Origin: Trichosporon coremiiforme
Taxonomy: Eukaryota; Basidiomycota; Tremellomycetes; Trichosporonales; Trichosporonaceae
DNA: 64,000 nt
Direction of reading: 5' to 3'
NCBI GenBank assembly: GCA_039545355.1
Contig: BCJJ01000004.1
Span: forward strand, 1,134,801-1,198,800
Part shown: in pieces, positions 1 through 11,018 of the stretch
How the letters are laid out: every line of letters starts with the position of its first letter
Numbering within the stretch: the stretch's first letter is position 1
Translations under genes and position numbers: made by a program
Notes under the pieces: generated by a model
The model's database searches: none
The model's input: only the letters and a program-made list of their open reading frames with translations
Told to the model about the DNA's origin: nothing

Positions 1-608
1 ATGAGACGACCTGGCCAAAGCTCGGGTAGCGACGTACCTCGTTGATCATGTCCTCAAGCTCAGCCTGAGTGGGGTTCTGGCCGAGGGAGCGCATGACGGT
101 GCCAAGCTCCTTAGTGGTGATGGTTCCGTCGCCGTCTGTTTGATGAACGGAAAGTCGGGGACGCGGTATATTCGTGGAGCAATTCACGGAGTGTGCGATG
201 TGGGGGGGAAGATCTGCGTCAGTATGCGACGATCACTTGCTGCCTCGCTCCATTCCGTTCCGTAGTACGCACCCTTGTCGAAGAGGGAGAAGGCCTCCTT
301 GAACTCTGCATTGATTAGCTCCAGCTCCTCTCGCAATAACAACAACATACCGGCAATCTGCTCTGCACGCCGGAAGAGAACATGTCAGTAAGGCATTCAT
401 ACCTAATCCGTTTCGCTGTGGATACACCTACCCTTGGTCTGCGATGTCAGCTTGCGCGTAAAGAGGATTGATTGAGATGCGCCGTGATCGCTGCCAGCTG
501 CGCGCGAAACGTGGCGTGGTTGCACCGCCGGGGCGGAAGCTAGGCAGTCCGAAGCGGTGGTTATGGCATGGTTTCGCGACGGGATGCACTCACAAGCTGC
601 TCAGCCAT
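1..608 (-). CDS. CMD1: Calmodulin, N-terminal part (gene continues past window start)
   Basis: Calmodulin is the four-EF-hand calcium sensor that binds kinases, calcineurin and myosins. Joining five exons (594-608, 432-438, 351-362, 273-305, 38-135) gives an unbroken reading frame starting MAEQLTKEQIAEFKEAF and running through the first EF-hand loop ([12 protein letters not shown]) to the MINE before the second loop, which is near-identical to calmodulins from most eukaryotes. Exons 2 and 3 are only 7 and 12 nt; their assignment rests on the conserved protein and on flanking GT/AG signals (GTAGGT and GTATGT donors, CAG acceptors). The remaining exons lie beyond base 1. The gene is divergent from VMS1 with about 345 bp between start codons. 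Identity is very secure; exact micro-exon edges are inferred but tightly constrained. Confidence 0.95.
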
Positions 609-953
609 GGTGATGAAGATAAGACGCTAGGTGGGGAAGTAGGGTATGGAGGGAAAGTGAGATCGAGAAAGTAGATCGTGACAAGTCGACGCTGATTGTC
701 CTGGCCCTAGTGCGCAGTGCGACGCAACGCAACGCACGACGCACCGGAACCGACGACGCGCTCGGGTTCTCCCTGACATGCCCAATTGCCAGTGTCAGTC
801 TCACTTTTCGAGTCTCCAGACCTCTGACGTATCTACTCGATCCTCCACCACAGTATTAGCATTTTCAGCAAACCTGCACGTGTGTCCATCCATAAATACA
901 GCTTGCATTCTCCTTTGTCCTTGCGAAACAACACGCTCAGCCGAACAGCAAGC
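609..953. promoter_or_regulatory. Shared divergent promoter, CMD1 / VMS1
   Basis: The interval between the two start codons holds the promoters and 5' leaders of both genes. I see no clear TATA box; it contains a run of GCACTAGGG/CGACGC-rich sequence and a pyrimidine-rich stretch shortly before the VMS1 start. Function is inferred from the head-to-head arrangement only. Confidence 0.5.
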
Positions 954-2953
954 ATGGCGGCTACAAACGTTCTCTCCCGCCCCATCAGCGTGTACTCGAT
1001 ACCTCCGCCGCTCCTGGACGCCCTCACAGTACGATCAATCCAGGCGCAGGCCATTCCTCAGCAGACGAGCACCGAAGCTCAGCAACCCGAACCCGTCCCC
1101 GAAGAGGAGCCTACAACAACAGCTTCGACAGGCCTTGGATGTCAAACATGCCCGGGTGCTTCCTTTGATACCCCGGAGGACCAGCGTGCTCACTTCAAGT
1201 CCGACTGGCATCGCTACAATGCCAAGGCCAAGGTCGGTGGCCAAAAGATCGTCACGGCCGATGAATGGGAGAACATGGTCGAGGGTGAGTCGAGATCGAG
1301 GGTCCGTCGGCTTACAAACAGGCGTTTCCAGTATTTCTGGCTCGGCCTCTTCTGCTTCCACGAGCAGCTCGCGATCAAGAATTACGAAGCTCTTGAAGAA
1401 GACGCAGATCAAGGACACCGACAAGAACGACGTTGACTCGGACGAGGAGGCGGAGATCGCGGAGCTTCAGCGTCGAGCGCAGCTGAGGACAGCTGTCATC
1501 TGGTTCACTGCTCCCGATGCTCCACCGTCTCTGTCTCTCCCCACCAACACGCAGTTCGGTGTTCACCGAGCTCTGCTGCCGTCATTCCAAACTGCTGGTG
1601 ACTACCTTTCCGAGCTGAAGCGCCTCCAGCTTGCGCCGCCGACGCCCGATGAGGAAGAGCGGCGGATAACGTTGCTCATGGTGGCAGGCGGACACTTTGC
1701 GGGCATGGTCATTTCGCTGCGCCCGAAGGGCAAGAACGAGTCTCAGGCTGTGAAGGGCGCAGGTGAAGTGCGCGTGCTGAAGCACAAGACATTCCACCGG
1801 TATACCAGTGAGGTAAACCAAGTTCCGCTCGTACTAACTCTCAGCCCGTAAGAAGCAGGGTGGCTCGCAAGGTCTCAACGACAACGCCAAGTCGAAGGCA
1901 GTGTCCGCTGGTGCAATGCTCCGCCGCTACGGTGAACAGGCTCTGCAGGAGGAGATCCGAGAGCTGCTGTCCGAATGGGAGGAGGATCTGAATCTTTCCG
2001 AGCGTATCTTCATCCGCGCGAGCACGCACGGCAAGAAGTCATTCTGGGGCTACGACGGCGCCGTTCTCGACAAGTCGGATGACCGTATTCGCAGCTTCCC
2101 GTTTCCGACACGGCGACCGACTCAGCAGGAGCTTCTGCGATGCTGGCACGAGCTCACCAAGCTCAAGATCTCGCACCTGTCCGAGGAGGCTCTTCAGGCG
2201 CAGGACGACGCTTACATGGCTTCGCTTCAGCCGAAGAAGCAGGCCGTTGCCGCGAAGCCTGCCACTCCCGCTCCGGCGCCGGTTCCGGTCGCGCCAAAGT
2301 TGTCGCCAGAAGAGGAGGCCAAACTGGACCGACAGCGCCGCCTCGCGGACATGATTAAGAAGGGACGACTTGATGCCTTGCGCTCCTTTGTGGAGAAGTA
2401 CAGATCTGAGGTCACTTCCGCTGCTCTGGGTCAGGCTGCTGCCGATGGACAGGAGGATATCGTCCGCTACCTGCTGACCGACGGAAAGCTGGACCCTGCC
2501 GCAGCGATCGACGGTAGCAAGCGCGCGTACGATATGGCGCAGACGAAGGGCGTGCGCAATGTGTTCCGCCGAGTGGCCTACGACAACCCGACAATGTGGG
2601 ACTGGCAGGGCGCTCACGTCCCCTCTGGTCTGTCAGAGGAGGCTGCAGCCGAGCAGGGCGCGAAGAAGGCGGAGCGCCGCCGCGGACTCCGCGACAAGAT
2701 GCGCGAGAAGGAGAAGGCGCGTGCGGAGGCTGCCGCCGAGGATGAGGAGCGCGAGAAGGCTGAGGCTGCGGCCCAGGCCCCCGCTCGGCCGCAGGGTGCT
2801 TTCGGTGGGCTCGGTCTGCCGACCTCTGGTCCGCAGAAGCTCGGAGGTCGCGGTGCAGAGGGCGGTCTCGCTGGTCTCAGCCCTGAGATGAGGATGCAAA
2901 TCGAGCGCGAGCGGAGAGCGCGCGCTGCCGAGGCGCGCTTCGGAAAGAAGTAG
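954..2953 (+). CDS. VMS1: Vms1/ANKZF1 peptidyl-tRNA endonuclease
   Basis: Vms1 releases nascent chains from stalled 60S ribosomes in ribosome quality control and works with Cdc48. Three exons (954-1284, 1322-1807, 1845-2953) give 641 aa. A C2H2 finger (C-x2-C...H-x4-H style, about residues 63-86) is followed by the VLRF1 domain. Its conserved motif RKKQGGSQ sits just after the second splice junction, with the glutamine (about residue 281) matching the catalytic Gln of the family. An ankyrin-like pair lies around 440-490, and the last 20 residues form an Arg/Ala-rich helix typical of the VCP-interacting motif. The start at 954 was preferred to the upstream in-frame Met because sequence before it looks like leader. 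The second junction restores TRKK, expected for the family. Length and order match fungal Vms1. Confidence 0.93.
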
Positions 2954-3212
2954 ACGCATGCTTGTTCACCATCCACTGTAGCCATTCATAGAGTCTAGAC
3001 CATGCACTGTGCACTAATCATCCACACAACTTGTGCTGTTGAGATTTTGCGATCGCTGGCTGGGCAGGTCCCGATTCAGGGACGATCGCATCGCCGGGCG
3101 CAGCGCGCCACGAAGCAGTGACGCAACCACGCGTCCATCCTGGTCCTCCGATTCTTGACATTCAGGCCAGCTCATCTTCCTTTCTAGCTCACTCACAACA
3201 CTTTCACGCACG

Positions 3213-5100
3213 ATGTCCTACAAGCCCGGCCCCCTGTACGCGTGCAACCCGTACACTGCGCGATCCGAGTCGACTAAGCTCGGTGTCGACCCCGAGGGCA
3301 AGAAGCTGATCTACACCAACGGCCGTGCCGTCATCATCCGCGACATCCACGACCCCGCCAACGCGCATGCCTACACGCAGCACGCGCAGACCGCTACCGT
3401 CGCTCGTTTCTCGCCCAGTGGGTACTATGCCGCTTCGGGTGACGTTGCCGGTAACGTCCGTATCTGGGATACGACGAACCCAGAGGAGAACATCCTCAAG
3501 CTCGCGATCCGCCCGCTCGCCGGCCGCATTAACGACCTCGCGTGGGACAGCGAGAGCAACCGTATCATTGTGGGAGGAGAAGGAAAGGACAAGTTGGTCA
3601 CTTACAGCTTTCTTCGCGGAATCTGAGCTGACGACAGGTTCGGTGCTGCGTTCTTCATCGACTCGGGAAGCAGCTGCGGTGAGATCACCGGTCATGCCAA
3701 GGTACGCCGTCATCCTCGAGATCACAGCTAGAGGTTCCTTGGCCGAAGCTAACGTTCAGCCGATTACCGCCCTCAGCGTCCGTCACCAGCGCCCGTTCCG
3801 TGCCGTCTCTGGCTCTGACGACAACTCCATTGTCCTCCACACCGCCGTGCCGTTCAAATACGACAAGATCATCAGCACGCACACGCGTTTCGTCCGCGAT
3901 GTGCAGTACGCCCCTGACGGAAGCGTTTTCGCCTCTGTCGGCTCCGACGGAAAGCTCTTCATCTACGACGGCAAGGACGGCACGGTTCTGAAGGACGCGG
4001 ACGGCACGGACGGACGGTCGCTGATGGCCCTCTCGTGGGCGCCGGACAGCACCCGCCTCGTCACTGCCGGTGCCGACGGTGTTGTCGCGCTGTGGGACGC
4101 TGCGGCGGCGCAGAAGTCGACGCAGTGGGCTGTCGGCGACGCGGTCGAGGATCAGCAGAATGGTGTCGTCTGGGCCGACCCGAACACAGTCGTCAGCGCG
4201 AGCTGCAACGGAGTGCTCAATGTGTTCGACGTGCGTGAGGGAGGCAGCTGGAAGAAGCTCTACGGACCCACGAGGGCTGTCACTGCCTCGGCGCTCTCGG
4301 AAAAGACGTTCTACACCGGTTCTTTCGACGGTGGCCTCAAGGCGTTCTCGGACGCTGGAGCCTGCGAGAACGTCGAGGGCCAGGGACACTCGGGTCAGAT
4401 TGTCGGCCTCGCTCCGGACGGAAAGGGCACTGTCTACTCGGCTGCTTGGGACGACAAGATCGCTGCGATCAAGGGAGCCGACTTCGCCGCCACCTCTGTC
4501 CCGGCCAAGGCGCAGCCGGAGGGTATTGCAGCGACGCCGAACGGAGCGTACGTCATCTCCGACGCCGGACTCGAGCTCGTTAGCGGCGGAAGCTCGAGCA
4601 CTCTCCTCTCTGACGCTGGTTCCGCCGTCGCCGCTCACGCAGGCAGCGAGGACCTCGTAGCGGTCGGCTCGGGCAAGAAGGTGACGCTCTACACCGTGTC
4701 GGGCGGTAAGGCGACTGAGCGCGCCTCGTTCGAGGACAATAAGGGCGAGATCTCCTCTCTCGCTTTCTCTGTTGACGGCTCCCTCCTCGCCGCCGGCGAC
4801 ATCCAGGGTCGCATCGTGCTCATCGACGCGAAGAGCGACAAGGTCCTCGTCTCGAGCCGCTGGACCTTCCACACCGGTCGCGTGACGAGCCTCGCCTTCA
4901 ATGCTGCCAACAAGCTCGTGTCCGGCGGTGCCGACGAGAGCATCTACATCTGGAACCCGGAGAAGGTTATCCGCAACATCGCGATCAAGAACGCGCACCC
5001 CGGCGGCGTCGCTGGCGTCTCGTGGCGCAGCGACAACGAGGTCATCTCCTCCGGCGCTGACGCGTGCGTGCGCACCTGGACCATCGAGGCTGCCGCCTAG
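3213..5100 (+). CDS. AIP1: Actin-interacting protein 1 (WD40)
   Basis: Aip1/WDR1 binds cofilin-decorated actin filaments and speeds their severing and disassembly in cortical patches. Three exons (3213-3592, 3638-3701, 3760-5100) encode 594 aa, close to the usual 600. The protein is WD40 repeats throughout, with many GSDG and W-D/W-N strand ends, arranged as the two beta-propellers of this family. The N-terminus has the characteristic start of PGPLYACNP type followed by a TNGRAVIIRDI-like strand. The first junction joins GKD|KFGAAFF and the second HAK|PITAL, both conserved in Aip1. It lies tandem after VMS1 with about 260 bp between. Nothing odd apart from a small 64-nt middle exon. Confidence 0.95.
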
Positions 5101-5226
5101 ACTAGACTGCCGCAGTCAATCCATAACAATTAAAACCATAGCGAGAAGTTAACCGGGTTATATCCATGATTTGTAGATGCATCATGACTCTATGTGCTAG
5201 AATTACAGCGGCTGCAGAGGCGTGCT

Positions 5227-6883
5227 TTAGAGCAGGCCCTGGCGCTTGAGGTCCTCGTACGTCTTCTTGTCGTAGACGTTACCGTCTGCGTCCTCGAATT
5301 CCTCCGCCTTCTCCATCTGGATGAGCTCCTGCCTTCCCTCGCGCTTGAGCTTGTCCGCGAGCGCGAGCGCATCCTGGATCTTGGTGATCTCGTGGAAATG
5401 CTTCGTGTTCGGCAGTCCGAGGGCGCGCATGCCGAACGCGTGGCGCGACTCCTGGAAGTGCCGGTCGAAAGCCTTGCGGCCCATGTACACGTAGTCGGAG
5501 CAGATCTCGCACTTGAACTCGACACCGAGCCCGTGCAGCTTGTACAGCCAGTAGGGGATTGGCTTGCCGTCCCATCCCAGGGGAAGCTTGAGCGGGTTGT
5601 AGATCCGCTCGTCGTCGTCCTCCTCGTCCTCCTCCAGCGCACTCGTGATCTCTGCCGGGGGCGGGACGGCCTCCTCCTGCTCCTCGAGCTCGGCTTCGCG
5701 CTCCCTCGCTGTCAGCGCCGCGCGACGCTCGACCTCCACCCGGCTGTCGGCCAGGATCTTCGGGATCGGGTCCACCTTCAGCAGCGAAGAGACAAGGAAG
5801 GTGTACCGCGCAGGCTGCTTGTACTTGTCCTTGCTCGTTGAGGACTCAGCGGCACCGGCAGCCTCCGACTCGGGCACAGCCTTGCCCGCAGCCTCCTTCT
5901 TCTTGTGCTTGTCCGACTTCAGGTGCGCATCGTAGACCGTCTGCTTCGAGTAGCGCTTCTGGCAGTAGGGACACCAGATTCCCTCCTTGTTCAGCCCGCC
6001 GCCGTTCGCCTTGCCCTCCGTCCATCCCTCAATCTGGCCAGCGGCCCACAGCGTCTCGAACTCCGCCTCGTCCTCGATCAGCTTCTTGTGGATGTCGATC
6101 AGGGGGAGCGCTCGGTCAAAGAACGACACGAGATAGTTGTACAGTGTCTGCACGTATCTAGGTGTCAGTTCAAGAGCGTCTGGGCAACTCACTGGAGATA
6201 ATCCGGGTGTCCCTTTTCCCGCAAATCCAGCGTCCGCTCCACGCGCCCATGTCGCAGCATGTCGAGGTAAGCCACGTAAGACAGGCGCGAGCTTCCCTTC
6301 AAGTTGAGATACATCGTGTGCGGCTGGTACAGGTCCAGATGCCGTCCGTACGCCTCCTCGCCGGAGAAGACGTTGTCAAGCGCTGTTGTCAGGTACTGCG
6401 TCGACCCTCATAACTCACGATCGACAATGATAGGCTCCTCCTCGCCCTCGACCTGAACCTTCTCAAGGCCATCGCTGTTAACCATGTCCTCGATCTCGTT
6501 GATAAGCTGCCGGGCGTTTATGTTCGTGTTCTTCCTGTGGAAGTCCTTGATCTTCTCAAACCGGCCGTAGAACTCGGCGAGCTCGTCGCCCTCACCCTTC
6601 GCCGGCGCGGTCAGAGCCGACAGTTCCGTCGGCCGCAGTCCCGGGATGTCCTCGTACATCAGCACGAGGTTGTGCCGCAGCTCTCCAATGCGGTCCAGGA
6701 TGTCGGCCGCCTTGCGATCTCTCCGCGTGATGTTGCGTTGCTGGTCGTCAGCTATCGGACTTGTACAAGTAACTGCAGGGTACTCACCGCCGTCGGGTTC
6801 TGCATGAGAACGTCGGCGAGCGCCTGCTCATACCGCTCGATCTCCTCGTGGGTCGCGCGCTGCGTCTCGAAGATCGAGTCCAT
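5227..6883 (-). CDS. PRP9: Splicing factor 3a subunit 3 (Prp9/SF3A3)
   Basis: SF3A3/Prp9 is part of the SF3a complex of the U2 snRNP and is needed for pre-spliceosome assembly. Four exons (6788-6883, 6419-6740, 6193-6382, 5227-6157) give 512 aa, matching the family. The start MDSIFETQRATHEEIER is highly conserved. The LDNVFSGEEAYGRHLDL segment and the LYNYLVSFFDRALPL helix follow. A C2H2 finger (CPYC...H-x4-H) lies near residue 264 and a second finger (CEIC...HFQESRH) near 417, the two landmarks of the family. Phases at all three introns agree. It is divergent from FAL1, with 229 bp between start codons. Confidence 0.95.
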
Positions 6884-7112
6884 GGCGAGCTGGTGTTGGG
6901 TCAGAGTGGTGCGTCCGGAATTTCGAAATGGAACAACAATCAGCGTACGTAGTGATCGATCCTTCGCTGAAAGCCGACTTGCCACCGTGCGGAGATACGG
7001 CGTTAGCCACTGATTTCAAGCCTCCACCGCCAGTTCAGTACGGTGGCCACTACGGCGGCTACAGTGCTCACCATCGACCTCGTTGATCTCGACATCCGAA
7101 GCATCATCGAAA
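6884..7112. promoter_or_regulatory. Shared divergent promoter, PRP9 / FAL1
   Basis: A 229-bp head-to-head interval between two RNA-processing genes. No TATA box is visible. Co-regulation of the spliceosome subunit and the RNA helicase is possible but only inferred. Confidence 0.5.
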
Positions 7113-8643
7113 ATGGCTGTAAGTGCAGAGAGTGCTGACTGCGTAGCCCGTGCTCACGCGAAACCTCCGCTTCGCAGCTTAACCCGTAAGCTCTCGATCA
7201 ACCCCACGGCAGCCCAGCTGACATCCAGGGGAGACGACAAGCTCGTGTTCGAGTCCTCTGAGACTGTCCAAGTTGTACGTATTCCCAGCTGGCCAGGGTG
7301 TATGGCAGCGTTGCGGAGGGAGTGAGAGCGTACATTGACCTGGCGCTTTTTGCTCCTTCCGAATACAGGCCCCTACGTGTGAGTACCGAGCGGCAGCGTT
7401 TGTTATTGTTTACAAGATTGCTGACGCCCGTGCTACAGTCGAAGCCCTCAAACTCCGTGAAGACCTCCTCCGTGGTATCTACGCCTACAGTGAGTTGTGG
7501 AGATCGCTGCAAGACCTGACAGCCAGACTTCGAGAAGCCGTCGGCGATCCAGCAGCGTGCCATCCTCCCGATCATCCGCGGCCGCGATGTCATCGCCCAG
7601 GCTCAGTCTGGTACGGGTAAGACAGCGACGTTCTCGATCTCTGCGCTGCAGTCGCTCGACCTGAACAACCGCGACACGCAGGCTCTGATTCTGTCCCCGA
7701 CGCGTGAGCTGGCTGTGCAGATCCAGACGGTCGCGCTCGCGCTCGGCGACTACATGAACGTTTCGTGCCACGCCTGTATCGGAGGAACGTCTGTTGGCGA
7801 GGACATCCGCAAGCTCGAGGCTGGCCAGCAGATTGTGACGGGAACGCCGGGACGTGTGTTCGACATGATCCGCCGCCGAAACCTGCGCACGAAGGACATC
7901 AAGATGCTGATTCTGGACGAGGCGGACGAGCTGCTGAACAAGGGTTTCAAGGACCAGATGTACGACATTTACCGCTACCTGCCGCCCGCGACGCAGGTCG
8001 TGGTCGTGAGTGCGACGCTCCCGCACGACGTGCTCGAGATGACGACCAAGTTCATGACTGAGCCGGTCCGCATCCTCGTCAAGCGTGACGAGCTCACCCT
8101 CGAGGGCATCAAGCAGTTCTTCGTCGCCGTCGAGAAGGAGGACTGGAAGTTCGACACGCTCTGCGATCTCTACGACACGCTCACGATCACGCAGGCGGTC
8201 ATCTTCTGCAACACGCGCCGCAAGGTCGACTGGCTCACGGAGAAGATGCGCGAGGCCAACTTCACCGTGTCGTCAATGCACGGCGAGATGGTGCAGAAGG
8301 AGCGCGACGCGATCATGGCCGAGTTCCGCTCGGGCCAGAGCCGCGTGCTCATCACGACCGACGTGTGGGCCCGTGGTATCGACGTGCAACAGGTCTCGCT
8401 CGTCATTAACTACGACCTCCCCAACAACCGTGAGAACTACCTGCACCGTATCGGTCGCTCGGGCCGTTTCGGACGCAAGGGTGTCGCCATCAACTTTGTC
8501 ACCGTCGAGGACGTCCACATCCTCCGCGACATTGAGGTGTACTACGCGACCCAGATCGACGAGATGCCCATGAACATTCAGGGTTAGTAACAGCTAACTT
8601 TACGTGTTCGGCCATTTCAGCTGACATTACAGACCTCAGCTAA
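7113..8643 (+). CDS. FAL1: DEAD-box ATPase Fal1 / eIF4A-III
   Basis: Fal1/eIF4A3 is a DEAD-box RNA helicase acting in 18S rRNA maturation and, in many eukaryotes, the exon junction complex. Seven exons are needed: 7113-7118, 7178-7185, 7229-7274, 7369-7378, 7439-7489, 7527-8582, 8633-8643, giving 395 aa. The joined N-terminus reads [16 protein letters not shown], then [18 protein letters not shown] and the Q motif region. Motif I AQSGTGKT, the DEAD box in [13 protein letters not shown], and [13 protein letters not shown] are all intact. The stretch [20 protein letters not shown] marks the eIF4A3/Fal1 branch rather than eIF4A. The last exon of 11 nt replaces a premature end with QDLS, like the family terminus. 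Exons of 6, 8, 10 and 11 nt are inferred from conservation and splice signals. Confidence 0.93.
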
Positions 8644-9949
8644 TGGCGTCGCCGAAGGTGCGAATGCAACACACACAAAATATATCACGTCCCCTTCAGC
8701 ACCGAGCCCGTGTGCGAGGGAATCTGTAGACTGTATGCTTATGCAGAGTGTAACACTTGGTTTGTTCACGTCTTGGCTGACGATGGCGGCGCATGTGGTC
8801 TGTGTGCAGATGATCAAATGTGCACGGTTCGCTCCGGCCGCTCCCCAGCCAGCACTGCTCACGCGCTCACTCCTGCCGGCCACTCACGGGCGCCACGCCC
8901 CAGCCCGCCATCCATCTCACAGTCAACCCAGCAACATCCGCGTCCAAGCTCAAAGCCTAGCCCCCCGTCTAGCTGGGCTGTCATCGCCAACCAATCCAAC
9001 CTCGAGATCAGATCAGCCCTTCTCTGGCGAGAGTCACGTGACGTTGTATGAAGCCTTGTCACTCCCTAACACCCTCACCTCGCGGCTCGCTAAGAATTCT
9101 TTAATAGCTCCCCCGCGTCTGGCTATTCTGGCCGCCTCCAGACCTTAACAGCTCCCCTGCCTTTTACCTGATCCGGCAATTTTCGATATGAGTTTGTACC
9201 TGGGACCTGACAACCTGTGATCTTGATCTTGTCTCGGGCTTCTCGGCCTCTCCCACTGCACCGTAGGCGACCGCAGGCGGGGGTGGCGCAGCCGAGTACC
9301 TGACAACGGTGGATCGGTTTGTTTGCGATGGAAATATCCGATCCGCCACCCAGATTGAGCCTGCGTGGGTACGAGGGGTATCAGACCCACCTTCCGATTG
9401 ATCCCCAGATCCCCGCTGCCCACTGCGATACGAACCTCCCACCAAGCCAGGCGCGAATCAGGAGGATCACTAAACAACTTGGGTGCTGATCGTGAAAACC
9501 TGCATTGCTGCTTACGTGGCACTCGTCGTGCTGGTCTCTTTAGTCGCAGTCGACTGTGCTTGCTATACTCGTCTGTTGCTGCTCGCTATCTGGTCTCGGC
9601 TCGCTGGCTCGCATCGCTCGCCGCTCGGGGCTCGGTATCAGGCAAATTTCCATGCATCCAGTTGCAGCCAGCTCATTGAGCCCGCGAATGCACGTCGTAT
9701 GTCAAAGGAGGATCGAAAACGAAAAGTGTGGTAAACTAACTAACATGACTCGTTGTTGGCGAGTCACGGGGCGAAAGAAAGCGAAGGATGTCGAAGGGGA
9801 GGACCAACAAAGGACCCAAACCGAAGAAGACACTAGGGGCGGGAAACGAAGAAACAAAGAGAACACAACAGACTTGCGATTGTTACAGTTACAGCCCTAG
9901 GCCCGGTGCGAGAGCAAGAACACGGAAAGAAAGGAAACGAGTGGAACGT
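8644..9949. other. Convergent spacer without a recognised gene
   Basis: This 1.3 kb lies between the 3' ends of FAL1 and histone H1. Open frames here are short and compositionally unlike proteins. A 10-bp palindrome GTCACGTGAC (9033-9042) holds an E-box. I found no tRNA, snRNA or mobile-element signature; a CTTCTCGGCC match to the U2 snRNA 5' end at about 9238 is not followed by the rest of U2. Confidence 0.5.
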
Positions 9950-11018
9950 TTACTTCTTGGCGGCAGCGGTCTTCTTGGTCGTGGTGGCCTTCTTAGCGGG
10001 GGCCTTGGCCTTGGCTGCTTGTTAGTCAAGAAAGCTGAGCATCAACTCACTGGCAGTAGCCTTCTTGGTGGTAGTGGTGGCCTTCTTGGTCGTGGCCTTG
10101 GGGGCAGTCTTCTTAGGAGCGGCGGCCTTCTTAGCAGCAGGCTTCTTGGCCGCGGGCTTCTTGGCCTCCTTCTTGGGAGCCTCGTTCTCCTTGCCGGCAG
10201 CCTTCTTGGCCTTGGCAGCGACCTTGATCTTGCCCGAGACGCCCTTGGGGAGAAGGAGAACGCCCTTATCGGCTCCACGCTTGATGGCGTTGGAGAGGTT
10301 GTTGATGTTCGAGGCCGACGAGAGGTCAATGTTGTACTTCGTGGCGAGGAACTTCTTGATGGTGGGGCGAGAGACACCAGAGCGAGCGTCCTCGGGGTGG
10401 GCAAGGATAGCCTCCTGCGACGAGTCAGCAACTGTTAGCAGCGGCGAGGATCATAGCCGTAGCGAGGCGACCAGCAACCGGGAGCGGTGGGCGGTATGTC
10501 CGAAAACGGCAATTGAGTCCGGCCGCAGCCCACGGATCGCCGCGACCTATGCATCGAAGGCGGACACCTCATGCGTCGCACAGGCGCGGCGATACGGCGC
10601 ATCCTCAGGCGTGCTGAATGACGCGCCAAGAGGGCGGATCGCTGGCGCTCTAGCGCCGAAAGGACGGTTGAGTCAACCACCGGGGCGGTCCAGCCTTTCC
10701 GCGGCTTGGGGCAGCGTGGGAGCCGCACAGCCTGTGGTGTCGGACCCACTCCCACACAACAGCATGCACCACGCAGAGCGTTCGGTAACGCATGCAGGAG
10801 CGGCCAGCAGACAGTCCAGGCTCCAGCTCGAACGCTCACGCTTGCACGGAGTTCGAAAGTGTAACACTTGTTGCGGTTGTTTGGTGGAGTCGCTCATCTG
10901 GCCCGGTGGCGTGGGGTCCGGGGTGGGAATCAGAACTGACCTGGATCATGTCGAGGAAAGTGGGGTGCGACGACGCCTTCTTGGCGGTCGTGCTGGTAGC
11001 CTTCTTGACGGGAGCCAT
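9950..11018 (-). CDS. Linker histone H1
   Basis: Histone H1 binds nucleosomal linker DNA and compacts chromatin. Three exons (10941-11018, 10051-10414, 9950-10014) encode about 168 aa. The short basic N-tail is followed by a winged-helix domain (HPTFLDMIQEAILAHPEDA... through SNAIKRGADKGVLLLPKG) and a long tail of Lys/Ala/Pro with repeated AAKK and PAAKK units ending KKTAAAKK, the classic H1 layout. The first junction DMIQ|EAIL splits helix 1 in frame. The first intron is 526 nt, ten times the local norm. The second intron ends AAGCAG, so either of two acceptors 3 nt apart can be used, adding one Ala-containing codon change without breaking the frame. Confidence 0.93.

Noticed and set aside
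3685..4998. 437-codon open frame antisense to AIP1
   Set aside because: A mirror of the WD40 coding sequence; codon bias of the sense strand keeps stops out of this frame.
9233..9250. CTTCTCGGCC match to the 5' end of U2 snRNA
   Set aside because: The following bases do not continue the U2 sequence, and no branch-binding or Sm site is present.
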